NCBI GenBank assembly: GCA_013694495.1
Contig: JACDCH010000541.1
Coordinates: 1-12,955 of the forward strand
DNA: 12,955 nucleotides
Reading direction: 5' to 3'
DNA from: Acidimicrobiia bacterium
Lineage (GTDB): Bacteria; Actinomycetota; Acidimicrobiia; Acidimicrobiales; JACDCH01
The translations under genes were made by a program, and so were the position numbers. Within the stretch, counting starts at the first letter, position 1. Each line of letters opens with the position of its first letter. The notes under the pieces are model-generated. The model saw nothing but the letters and a program-made list of their open reading frames with translations. It made no database searches and was not told the origin of the DNA. Positions 1 to 6,843 of this stretch are shown here, one piece after another.

Positions 1-214
1 GCTCACGAGCACGGGCGACGTGACTGTGCACTGCAGTTGCACGCTGCACATGAGCCAACCGCCCGTCACCCGCGAACGGCGCGTGCTCTACACCGACTTC
101 AGCCTGCCCACCGACGAGGGCGCCCGCTCGCCGAACGAGGCCGTGCTGCGGCGCATCCGCGAAGGGGCGCCCTCCACCGTCACCCAGGCACCGAGCCCCG
201 TCGCCGGCGGATGA
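1..214 (+). CDS. Phytanoyl-CoA dioxygenase-like protein, C-terminal fragment (5' end outside window)
   Basis: The reading frame enters at base 2 and ends with TGA at 212-214; about 70 residues are visible. The segment GDVTVH followed by TLHMSQPP and RERRVLYTDF matches the end of the PhyH family of Fe(II)/2-oxoglutarate dioxygenases. In that family the His of the 'TLH' stretch is the distal iron ligand and the Arg about ten residues later binds 2-oxoglutarate. Both are present, so the visible end looks intact. The other two iron ligands and the substrate site lie outside the window, so the substrate cannot be named. The stop overlaps the proposed start of the thioesterase gene by 3 bases (ATGA-type junction), which suggests co-translation. 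No real start codon is in view; the GTG at base 20 is an internal valine. Confidence 0.72.
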   Translation, partial: LTSTGDVTVHCSCTLHMSQPPVTRERRVLYTDFSLPTDEGARSPNEAVLRRIREGAPSTVTQAPSPVAGG

Positions 215-227
215 CCTCGGAGGTCAT
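211..227. repeat. 8+1+8 base inverted repeat over the thioesterase start
   Basis: ATGACCTC, one G, then GAGGTCAT form a perfect dyad. It covers the TGA stop of the dioxygenase and the proposed ATG of the thioesterase. In RNA it could fold as a 6-pair stem with a 5-base loop that hides the ATG. It could equally be an operator or chance in GC-rich DNA. Confidence 0.5.
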
Positions 228-663
228 CGCCTCCGCGCCGGGCGGAAGCGATGCTGCCGGCATGGACCTCGACCTCGACGCGCTCGTCGCGACCATGCCC
301 TTCGCCACCACCCTGGGCCTCACGATCAGCGAAGCGTCGGCCGAAGCCGTCGTCGGCCGCATGCCCTGGAGCGAGGGGCTGTGCACCACCGGCGCCATCG
401 TCCACGGTGGCGCGCTCATGGCGATGGCCGACTCCCTCGGCGCCGTGTGCGCGTTCCTCAACCTGCCGCCGGGCGCGGGGACGTCGACCATCGAGTCGAA
501 GACCAACTTCTTCCGGGCCCTCCGGGAGGGCGACGTCACGGGCACGGCCACGCCGCTGCACGTGGGCCGCACCACGATCGTCGTGCAGACCGACCTCCGC
601 GACCACCGCGGGAAGCGGGTGGCCCTCGTCACCCAGACCCAGGCGGTGATCGGGGCGACCTGA
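211..663 (+). CDS. PaaI-family hotdog-fold acyl-CoA thioesterase
   Basis: This encodes a protein of about 150 residues with one hotdog domain. The domain contains the family's GAIVHGGALMAMAD segment (HGG near residues 65-67), a hydrophobic GAVCAFL helix, and an ESKTNFFRAL strand followed by V-G-R-T-T-I-V-V-Q-T-D-L. This is the layout of PaaI/YdiI-type enzymes, which hydrolyse acyl- or aryl-CoA thioesters in the cytoplasm. The actual CoA ester cannot be told from sequence. The start is uncertain. ATG 211 overlaps the preceding stop and gives a poorly conserved 17-residue leader, while ATG 262 begins right at the conserved domain (MDLDLDALV). ATG 211 sits inside an inverted repeat. The gene follows the dioxygenase fragment closely and ends 8 bases before the converging ltrA remnant. 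Confidence 0.85.
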   Translation: MTSEVIASAPGGSDAAGMDLDLDALVATMPFATTLGLTISEASAEAVVGRMPWSEGLCTTGAIVHGGALMAMADSLGAVCAFLNLPPGAGTSTIESKTNFFRALREGDVTGTATPLHVGRTTIVVQTDLRDHRGKRVALVTQTQAVIGAT

Positions 664-671
664 TCGCCCGC

Positions 672-1458
672 TCATTCCGGGACGGCTTCCGGCTGGGCGT
701 GGCGGATCAGGTCGCGCTGTTCGGCGTAGCGCACGGTCTCCCAGGCGATCATGGCCGCCACAACGGCGGCGGCCAGGGCGAGCACGTAGATCGCCTCGAG
801 CTCGTGCGTCAGCGGCAGCAGCGCGACGAGGGCGACGATGGCGGCCAGGCGGATGCTCTTGACCGCCTTGTGGTCGCGGTACGCGAAGCCGACGTGCGCG
901 AGCAAGTAGAGCACCACGCCGCCGATGAGCGCCGTCGCCGTCTCCCAGTGGAGCGGGTCGTGGACGTGGGCGAGTGTTGTCTTCATACCGAGGGCGGTGA
1001 GGACGATGCCGGCGACCATCGGGAAGTGGAGGTACGAGTAGCAGTCGCGGGCCAGGGTGTTCTGCGGGCGGCCCGCCGGCTGAGCGGCGAGGTTGCGGGC
1101 CGAGAACGTCGACACGACGTCGAAGTAGGCCCACCACTGCGCCGCCGCCACGGCCATGCCGAGCGCGGCCGCGAGGAACACGCCGTTGTCGACCCCGCCC
1201 TCGGCACCGACGCCGATGGCCACGATGGACTCGCCCAGGGCGATGATCACGATCAGGCCGTGGCGCTCGGCGAAGTGCTCGGCGTGGAGCTGCCAACCGG
1301 CCGGATCGATCACGAGCGGGCCGCCCATGTCGAGCAGGAGGGCCAGGGCTCGGGTGCTCGGCCATGAGCGCCGTGCACTGGGTGAGGGCGAGCACGAAGT
1401 CCAGGTCGAAGAACAGTTCCAGTGGCGTGACCCGCTCCCCTTCGCGACGCACCGGCAC
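672..1458 (-). pseudogene. ltrA: LtrA-family (low temperature requirement A) membrane protein, internally deleted and frameshifted
   Basis: The 5' part reads from GTG 1458-1456 in one frame and gives the family's conserved N-terminus, RVTPLELFFDLDFVLALTQ then ALMAEHP. After roughly base 1350 that frame loses similarity. A second frame, closed by TGA at 674-672, carries the family's C-terminal half: AEHFAERHGLIVIIALGES, then WWAYFD, NLAAQPAG, YLHFPMVAGIV and several hydrophobic helices. The intact family is near 400 residues. Here about 37 N-terminal residues abut about 225 C-terminal ones, so roughly 130 residues (several membrane helices) are missing and the join is out of frame. No single reading frame makes the whole remnant, so I call it a pseudogene. 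An assembly error is the alternative. The family's function is poorly known; it was named from a cold-sensitive Listeria mutant. Confidence 0.82.
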
Positions 1459-1529
1459 GGCCGGATCTTCGCACGGTTCCTGCCGCGGTTCATGCAGCGG
1501 AAACGCAGGGGCGCGAGAGTGGTGCAGCC

Positions 1530-4094
1530 ATGACCAGGTTCACGCTGAACGGCGCCGACGTGGAGGTCGGGGCCCACCCCCACCTCCTGGCCGCCCTCCG
1601 CGAAGAGCTCGACGTGACCTCGCCGAAGGACGGTTGCTCCCCGTCGGGGCAGTGCGGGTGCTGCACCGTGCTCGTCGACGGCAAGGCCACCGTCAGTTGC
1701 AGCCTCGACCTGGCCAAGGTCGAGGGAAAGGCCGTCACCACCCTCGAGGGCCTCGACGTCGCCGAGCGCGACCGCTACGCCGCCGCCTTCGGCGCCACCG
1801 GCGCGCTCCAGTGCGGGTTCTGCACCCCCGGCATCGTCATGCGCTGCAAGTACCTGCTCGACAAGGAGGGCGGCGCCCTCACCCGGGAGAAGGCGGCCCG
1901 CCACCTCGGGGGCCACCTCTGCCGCTGCACCGGCTACCACCCGATCCTCGACGCGGTGGAAATGCTCTCGACCGGCCGCGAGGTCGACGTCGAGGTGGCC
2001 ACCGGCGTCGGCAGCCGCAGCGTGAAGTACCAGGCCGCCGCGCTGGCGATGGGCGACAAGGACTACGTCGACGACATGCGGGTGCCCGGGCTCCTGCATG
2101 CCGCGGTCGTGCTGGCCGAGCACGCCCGGGCCGACGTCCTCGCCATCGACACCACGCCCGCCGAGGCGGTGCCCGGCGTCGTGCGGGTCTTCACCGCGGC
2201 CGACGTCCCTGGCGCGCTGCGCATCGGCATCATCTACGAGGACTGGCCGGTGTTCATCCCGGTGGGCGGGCGCACGTCGTACCTCGGCGACGTCATGGCC
2301 CTCGTGGTGGCCGACAGTCGCGAGGCCGCCCGGAACGCCGCCGCGCTGGTGGCGGTCGCGTACCGGCCCCTCACCCCGATCGTCGACCCGGTCGCGGCCG
2401 TGGCCGACGGCGCCGATGACGCGGTGTGGGAGCTCGACGGCAACGTCCTCTCCCGCAGCACCTACGCCCGGGGCGACATCGAGGCCGCGCTGGCGGCGAG
2501 CGCCCACGTCGTCCACGAGGTGTTCCAGACCCAGCGCATCGAGCACGCCTTCCTCGAGCCGGAGTCCACGCTCGCCGTGCCCCAAGCGGATGGCCCGCTG
2601 CTGGTGTACTCGGGCGGCCAGGGCGTGTGGGACGACCGCAACCAGGTCGCCAGCGTGCTCGGCATCGGACGCGACGACGTGGTCGTCCACCTCGTCGACA
2701 ACGGGGGCGCCTTCGGGGGCAAGGAGGATGCCAGCAACCAGGTGCAGACCGCGCTGGCGGCCCACCTCCTGGGCCGCCCGGTGAAGTGCACGTTCAGTCG
2801 CGAGGAGTCGCTCCTCGTGCACCCGAAGCGCCACCCGATCCGCATCGATGCCACCGCCGGCTGCGACGCCGACGGCCGCCTCACCGCGCTCAAGATCCGG
2901 GCCATCGGCGACTCCGGGCCGTACGCATCGGTCGGCATGAAGGTGCTCGAGCGCTGTGCCGGCCACGCCAGCGGGCCCTACGTGTGGCCCACCATCGACG
3001 TCGACGCCATCGCGGCCCGCACCAACAACCCGGTGTGCGGTGCATTCCGCGGCTTCGGCGCCAACCAGGCGCAGTTCGCAACCGAGGGCCTGCTCGACCG
3101 GCTCGCGGCGCTCGCCGGTATCGACGCGTGGGAGATCCGGGCTCGCAACGTCGTGATGCCAGGCGACGTGTGGGGGCCGGGCCAGGTGATGGACGACGGG
3201 TGCCTCGGCGCCCGCGACTGCCTCGATGCCGTGAAGCCGGCGTGGGAGGCGGCCGTCGCCGCGGGCAAAGCGGTCGGCCTCGGGCTCGGCCTGAAGAACT
3301 CGGGGCTCGGCAACGGGCTCAGGGAGGTGGCCAAGGCGGTCGTGCGCTTCGACGCCGAGGCCGAGGGGGGCGGCGTCGAGGTCCGCCACTGCTGGACCGA
3401 GATGGGCCAGGGCGTCCACACCGTCGCGCTGCAGGTGGCGGTCGAGGAGCTGGGCGTCGACCCGGCCAAGGTCCGGGTGGTGGTCGACACCACCCGGGAG
3501 CTCGGCGCCGGCCAGACGACGGGGAGCCGGGGCACGCTGATGGGCGCCGGCTCGGTGGCCGAGGCGTGCAAGGCAGCCCTCGCCGACGGCTGCCGGCCCG
3601 GCGTCGACTACACCGGCGAGCACGTCGTCGACTGGACGGACAAGCTCGGCACCGTCGAGAACCCCACGATCCACTCGGCGTTCGGGTACGCCAGCCAGCT
3701 CGTCATCATGGATCGCCAGACGGGCGCGATCGAGAAGGTGGTCGCCGCCCACGACGTCGGGCGGGCCGTCAACCCGCTGCTGTGCGAAGGCCAGGTGCTC
3801 GGCGCGGTGCACATGGGGCTCGGCTACGCGCTCAGCGAGGACTTCCCCGCCGACGCCGACGGCCGCCCCACCGCCACCACGCTGCGCCAGCTGGCGATCC
3901 TGCGGCCCAAGGACATGCCGCCGGTCGACGTCGTCCTCGTCGAGCGACCCCAGCCCCGGGCGCCCTACGGCATCAAGGGCGTCGGCGAGATCGGTCTCGT
4001 CCCCACCGCCGGCGCCGTCGCCGCCGCCCTCCACGACCTCGACGGCGAGTGGCGCGCCACCCTCCCCATGCGCCGCTCGTCGTCGCCCGACTGA
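1530..4094 (+). CDS. Fused [2Fe-2S]/molybdopterin xanthine dehydrogenase, selenium-dependent-XDH type
   Basis: This is an 854-residue molybdenum hydroxylase. Residues 1-80 form a plant-type ferredoxin domain (Cys 36, 42, 45 and 57 in CSPSGQCGCCTV...SC). Residues 81-150 form the helical [2Fe-2S] domain (CGFC at 95-98, CRC at 131-133). The rest is the two-part Mo-binding subunit, with GGAFGGKED at 392-400, AFRGFG at 505-510, an MGQG motif, and KGVGEIG carrying the likely catalytic Glu near 820. There is no FAD domain. Fusion order, length near 850 and segments such as EESLLVHPKRHP and VVAAHDVGRAVNP match, from memory, the family named selenium-dependent xanthine dehydrogenase (TIGR03311), which hydroxylates purines or similar heterocycles. 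The electron acceptor is unknown. There is no in-frame TGA; selenium in this family is a labile ligand, not selenocysteine, and no maturation genes are visible here. ATG 1530 fits the family N-terminus, but I see no strong Shine-Dalgarno sequence. Confidence 0.92.
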   Translation: MTRFTLNGADVEVGAHPHLLAALREELDVTSPKDGCSPSGQCGCCTVLVDGKATVSCSLDLAKVEGKAVTTLEGLDVAERDRYAAAFGATGALQCGFCTPGIVMRCKYLLDKEGGALTREKAARHLGGHLCRCTGYHPILDAVEMLSTGREVDVEVATGVGSRSVKYQAAALAMGDKDYVDDMRVPGLLHAAVVLAEHARADVLAIDTTPAEAVPGVVRVFTAADVPGALRIGIIYEDWPVFIPVGGRTSYLGDVMALVVADSREAARNAAALVAVAYRPLTPIVDPVAAVADGADDAVWELDGNVLSRSTYARGDIEAALAASAHVVHEVFQTQRIEHAFLEPESTLAVPQADGPLLVYSGGQGVWDDRNQVASVLGIGRDDVVVHLVDNGGAFGGKEDASNQVQTALAAHLLGRPVKCTFSREESLLVHPKRHPIRIDATAGCDADGRLTALKIRAIGDSGPYASVGMKVLERCAGHASGPYVWPTIDVDAIAARTNNPVCGAFRGFGANQAQFATEGLLDRLAALAGIDAWEIRARNVVMPGDVWGPGQVMDDGCLGARDCLDAVKPAWEAAVAAGKAVGLGLGLKNSGLGNGLREVAKAVVRFDAEAEGGGVEVRHCWTEMGQGVHTVALQVAVEELGVDPAKVRVVVDTTRELGAGQTTGSRGTLMGAGSVAEACKAALADGCRPGVDYTGEHVVDWTDKLGTVENPTIHSAFGYASQLVIMDRQTGAIEKVVAAHDVGRAVNPLLCEGQVLGAVHMGLGYALSEDFPADADGRPTATTLRQLAILRPKDMPPVDVVLVERPQPRAPYGIKGVGEIGLVPTAGAVAAALHDLDGEWRATLPMRRSSSPD

Positions 4095-4121
4095 CCGTTG
4101 ACCGCCCGATCCGCCGTCCAC

Positions 4122-4182
4122 CCACCGAATCGGGGGCAGCAGTCGCGACATGCAGTCGATAGCTACCCCCGATTGCCGGTGG
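4122..4182. repeat. Long imperfect hairpin between xanthine dehydrogenase and SsnA-like genes
   Basis: The core arms AATCGGGGG (4128-4136) and CCCCCGATT (4166-4174) are perfect complements. They extend outward through CCACCG (4122-4127) pairing with CGGTGG (4177-4182) across a 2-base bulge. They extend inward through AGC/GCT (4138-4140 with 4162-4164) and GTCG/CGAT (4142-4145 with 4157-4160, one G-U pair). The terminal loop is about 11 bases, for about 22 pairs in all. The direct repeat GCAGTCG occurs at 4139-4145 and 4152-4158. There is no T-run after it, so it is not a classical intrinsic terminator. It could be a U-less actinobacterial terminator, an attenuator or translation-control structure for the next gene, an operator, or a REP-like element. 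Confidence 0.75.
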
Positions 4183-4183
4183 A

Positions 4184-5218
4184 GTGGGGGGTGGTGGGGC
4201 GGTGACGGTGACGACGGCGGGGATGGTGTGCGCCCACCACCACCTGTACTCGACGCTGGCGCGGGGGATGCCGGCGCCGCCGGCGACGCCGACCGGGTTC
4301 CGGGAGATCCTCGAGCAGGTGTGGTGGCGGCTCGACATGGCCCTGGATCACAACCTGCTGCACTGGTCGGCCCGGCTCGGCGCCATCGAGGCGCTGGAGG
4401 CGGGGACGACGGCGATCATCGACCACCACGAGTCGCCCGGCAGCATCGACGGCTCGCTCGACGTCATCGCCGACGCCTGTGCCGAGGTCGGCGTGCGGGT
4501 GGTGTGCGCCTACGGCGTCACCGACCGCCACGGGACCAAGGGTGCGGTGATGGGCCTCGCCGAGAACGAGCGCTTCCTCCGCACCGGCCGGCCCGGGATG
4601 GTCGGCATCCACGCCGCCTTCACCTGCGACGACGAAACGCTGGGGGCCGCAGCCGGCCTCGCTGCCGACCACGGCGTCGGCGTCCACGTGCACGTGGCCG
4701 AAGGGCCCGACGACGTCGAGCACGTCGAGCGGCTCCGCCCGCTCGCCCACGACAACTGGCTGCTGGCCCACTGCGTGCTGCTCGACGAGCCGATGCCGGG
4801 GACCGTGGTGCACAACCCGCGGTCGAACCTCAACAACGCCGTCGGCTACGCCCGCCCCGCCCGCTTCGACCGGGTCGCTCTCGGCACCGACGGCATCGGC
4901 GCGTCGATGCTCGAGGAGTTCGGCCTCGCCTACGTGCTCCACCGGTCCGACGACGTCACCGCCACGCCGGAGACGGCGTGGGGTTGGCTGGCCGAGGGCC
5001 ACCGCCTCGTACCTGCTGCCGCGACCGACGAGGTCACGTGGCGCGGCGCCGACCGCGACGACCCCTGGTACCTCGCGTTCACGCCCGGGGCCCGACCCGA
5101 GAAGGTCGTGATCGACGGCGAGGCGGTGGTCGCCGATGGCAAGGTGACCAAGGTCGACGGCGACCGGATCCGGGCTCGCGCCTGGGAGGAGGCGAAGCGC
5201 CTGTGGATGCGCCTGTGA
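4184..5218 (+). CDS. ssnA: Compact SsnA-like metal-dependent amidohydrolase, N-terminally short
   Basis: This is a cytoplasmic amidohydrolase-superfamily protein of about 344 residues. The metal ligands of the deaminase-type barrel are all visible: HxH in CAHHHLYS (His 18 and 20), His 170 in HVHVAE, His 196 in LLAHC and Asp 236 in GTDGIG. The run from WWRLDMALD through AIIDHHESPGSIDGSLD and HNPRSNLNN to GTDGIGASM closely follows SsnA, the putative aminohydrolase found with selenium-type molybdenum hydroxylases in Enterobacteria and Clostridia. Usual members are about 440 residues. Here the ~50 residues before the HxH strand are absent, and an in-frame TAG at 4160-4162 rules out an upstream start. 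The His-to-His and C-terminal segments are also shorter, although the closing strand VVIDGEAVVADGKV remains. The start is uncertain: GTG 4184, 4202 or 4208. The gene follows the xanthine dehydrogenase by 89 bases and overlaps the next gene. Substrate unknown. Confidence 0.83.
   Translation: MGGGGAVTVTTAGMVCAHHHLYSTLARGMPAPPATPTGFREILEQVWWRLDMALDHNLLHWSARLGAIEALEAGTTAIIDHHESPGSIDGSLDVIADACAEVGVRVVCAYGVTDRHGTKGAVMGLAENERFLRTGRPGMVGIHAAFTCDDETLGAAAGLAADHGVGVHVHVAEGPDDVEHVERLRPLAHDNWLLAHCVLLDEPMPGTVVHNPRSNLNNAVGYARPARFDRVALGTDGIGASMLEEFGLAYVLHRSDDVTATPETAWGWLAEGHRLVPAAATDEVTWRGADRDDPWYLAFTPGARPEKVVIDGEAVVADGKVTKVDGDRIRARAWEEAKRLWMRL
5185..5192 (+). promoter_or_regulatory. Ribosome binding site that decides the LLM oxidoreductase start
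   Basis: GGAGGAGG lies inside the 3' end of the amidohydrolase gene, 10 bases before GTG 5203. The alternative GTG 5215, which overlaps the amidohydrolase stop as GTGA, would be 22 bases away. This favours 5203 and a 16-base gene overlap. Confidence 0.6.
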
Positions 5219-6213
5219 GCACGCCAGTCTCGCTGTACATCCAGGACGCGCACCCCATCCGCGAGGCGATGGGTTTCGTTCAGCGGGCCGAGGAGCTCGG
5301 CTTCGATGCCGTGTGGCAGGCCGACAGCCGCCTCGTGCGCGAGGCCACCGTCCCGATGGCCGCCTTCGCCGCCACCACCGACCGCATCAAGGTCGGCTCG
5401 GGGGTGATCGACGTCTGGACCCGCAACCCGGCCCGCCTGGCCTCGCTCTTCTCCACCCTCGACGACCTCGCGCCGGGCCGGGTGCTGGCCGGGCTCGGTG
5501 CCTGGTGGGATCCGCTGGCGGCCAAGGTCGGCATCCAGCGCGACAAGCCCCTGCGGGTCATGCGGGAGGTGGTGGAGGCGCTCCGCGCCCTGCTGCGCTG
5601 CGACGGGCCCGTCACCTACGACGGCACCTATGTGCACCTCGACGGCGTCGAGCTCGACTACGTGCACCAGGAGCGCCGGGCCAAGGACGTGCCCATCTAC
5701 ATCGGGGCCACCGGCATGAAGATGATGGAGCTGGCCGGCGAGCTCGCCGACGGCGTCGTCCTCAACTACCTCGTGTCGCCGAGTTACAACGCCGACGCGA
5801 TGGAGCACCTGGCCGTGGGGGCCACCAAGGGTGGGAGGTCGATCGACGACGTCGATCGGCCGCAGCTCGTGGTCTGCTCGCTCGACGACGACCGCGGGGT
5901 CGCCCTCGACGCAGCCCGGCTGCTGGTCACGCAGTACCTCGGCCAGCAGCCGCACATCATGGCGGCGTCCGGCGTCCCGTCGGAGCTGCTCGAGGACATC
6001 AGCAAGGTGCTCACGTGGCCGGCCAGCCACGACGAGGTCCTGGCCGCCTCGGAGCACGTCCCCGACGAGGTCGTGCAGATGCTGTGCGCCGCCGGCACGC
6101 CCGACGAGTGCCGGGCCAAGGTCGCCGAGTACGTCGCCACCGGCTGCACCTGCCCGATCCTCTATCCGCTCGGCGACGTCGAGGCGACGCTGGAGGCGTT
6201 CGCGCCGACCTGA
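5203..6213 (+). CDS. LLM-class (luciferase-like) flavin-dependent oxidoreductase
   Basis: This is a 336-residue TIM-barrel enzyme of the bacterial luciferase-like family, many of which in actinobacteria use coenzyme F420 or FMN. Visible family features are LYIQDAH at the first strand, AEELGFDAVWQADS, TTDRIKVGSGVIDVWTRNP, the STLDDLAPGRVLAGLGAWW segment with the family's aromatic GxG-like turn, and IYIGATGMKMMELAGELADG in the second half. It looks complete. The start is set by a GGAGGAGG sequence before GTG 5203, so it overlaps the amidohydrolase gene by 16 bases and is probably translationally coupled to it. Its place after a molybdenum hydroxylase and an amidohydrolase suggests an oxidation or ring-cleavage step on the same substrate, but that is inference. 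Whether it is an F420 reductase/dehydrogenase or an FMNH2 monooxygenase cannot be decided here. The stop is directly followed by the stop of the converging methyltransferase. Confidence 0.88.
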   Translation: MDAPVSTPVSLYIQDAHPIREAMGFVQRAEELGFDAVWQADSRLVREATVPMAAFAATTDRIKVGSGVIDVWTRNPARLASLFSTLDDLAPGRVLAGLGAWWDPLAAKVGIQRDKPLRVMREVVEALRALLRCDGPVTYDGTYVHLDGVELDYVHQERRAKDVPIYIGATGMKMMELAGELADGVVLNYLVSPSYNADAMEHLAVGATKGGRSIDDVDRPQLVVCSLDDDRGVALDAARLLVTQYLGQQPHIMAASGVPSELLEDISKVLTWPASHDEVLAASEHVPDEVVQMLCAAGTPDECRAKVAEYVATGCTCPILYPLGDVEATLEAFAPT

Positions 6214-6843
6214 CTACGCCGGGGCCTGGCCGACGAGGAGGGCGAAGCCGCGCCACTTCCAGAAGCAGTCGACCTGCTCGAGGCCGGCGGACCGCATCCA
6301 TCCGAGCTGGGGCTCGACGGGGGCGAGGCGGTCCTCGGGGTCGCCGCCGGGGCGGCCGATCGCGTCGTAGAACGCGGCTTGCAGCTCGGGCGTCGGGCAG
6401 AGGACGACCTCGAGGTTGGCGAAGACACCGCCCGGCGCGAGGAGCGCGGCCACCTCGCCGAGCAGGGCCCGCTTGCGGTCGTCCTCGAGGTGGTGGATGG
6501 CGAACCCCGACACGATCACATCGAACGCGCCGAGCACGCCGGCCGGAAGCGGCTCGACCAGGTCGTGGGCGCCGACCCGGACGCGGTCGTCGCCGGCGAA
6601 GCGCTGGCGGGCGAGGTCGAGCATCGGCGGCGAGCGGTCGAAGGCGACGGCCTCGCGGGCGTCCGGACGCGCCTCGAGCACCAGGGCGGCGAGCCGGCCG
6701 TCGCCGCAGCCGAGGTCGAGCACCCGCTCGACCGACACCGGCAGCGCCTCGACCAGGGCCGCCTCGCCGGCCTGCCGGGCCGCCAGGCGCCCGACGCGGG
6801 CGACGTACTCGTCGACCTTCTCGTCGTCCTGCCAGGTGGTCAC
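6214..6843 (-). CDS. Class I SAM-dependent methyltransferase
   Basis: This is a protein of about 209 residues with a single Rossmann-type methyltransferase domain. Motif I is VLDLGCGDGR at residues 41-50. An acidic residue ends strand 2 (Asp 69, in AVAFDRSPPMLDLAR). Motif III-like residues are FDVIVSGFAIHHLEDD, and the post-core strand is LLAPGGVFANLE. The architecture resembles UbiE/COQ5-like and small-molecule methyltransferases, and the acceptor cannot be named. GTG 6843 is chosen because it overlaps the kynU stop as GTGA and gives a natural N-terminus (VTTWQDDEKVDEYVARVG). The overlap implies an operon with kynU and raises the possibility that a kynurenine- or anthranilate-type compound is methylated. 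The C-terminal WKWRGFALLVG strand is intact. Its TAG abuts the TGA of the converging LLM gene with no base between. Confidence 0.85.
   Translation of the reverse strand: MTTWQDDEKVDEYVARVGRLAARQAGEAALVEALPVSVERVLDLGCGDGRLAALVLEARPDAREAVAFDRSPPMLDLARQRFAGDDRVRVGAHDLVEPLPAGVLGAFDVIVSGFAIHHLEDDRKRALLGEVAALLAPGGVFANLEVVLCPTPELQAAFYDAIGRPGGDPEDRLAPVEPQLGWMRSAGLEQVDCFWKWRGFALLVGQAPA

Noticed and set aside
1530..4094. Selenocysteine (TGA read-through) in the xanthine dehydrogenase
   Set aside because: There is no in-frame TGA before the final stop. Selenium in this family is a labile ligand at the Mo site, not selenocysteine.
672..4151. A very long minus-strand open frame antisense to the xanthine dehydrogenase
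   Set aside because: Only its last part (672 to about 1350) has family similarity, to LtrA. The rest is low-complexity translation opposite a well-conserved gene, a common artefact in GC-rich DNA.
4122..4182. Integron attC site or insertion-sequence end
   Set aside because: The arms lack the RYYYAAC/GTTRRRY core sites and there is no integrase or transposase in the window. A REP-like element cannot be excluded.
4150..5202. An N-terminal extension of the LLM protein upstream of 5203 in the same frame
   Set aside because: The upstream part has no similarity to any LLM enzyme and lies over the well-conserved amidohydrolase in another frame.
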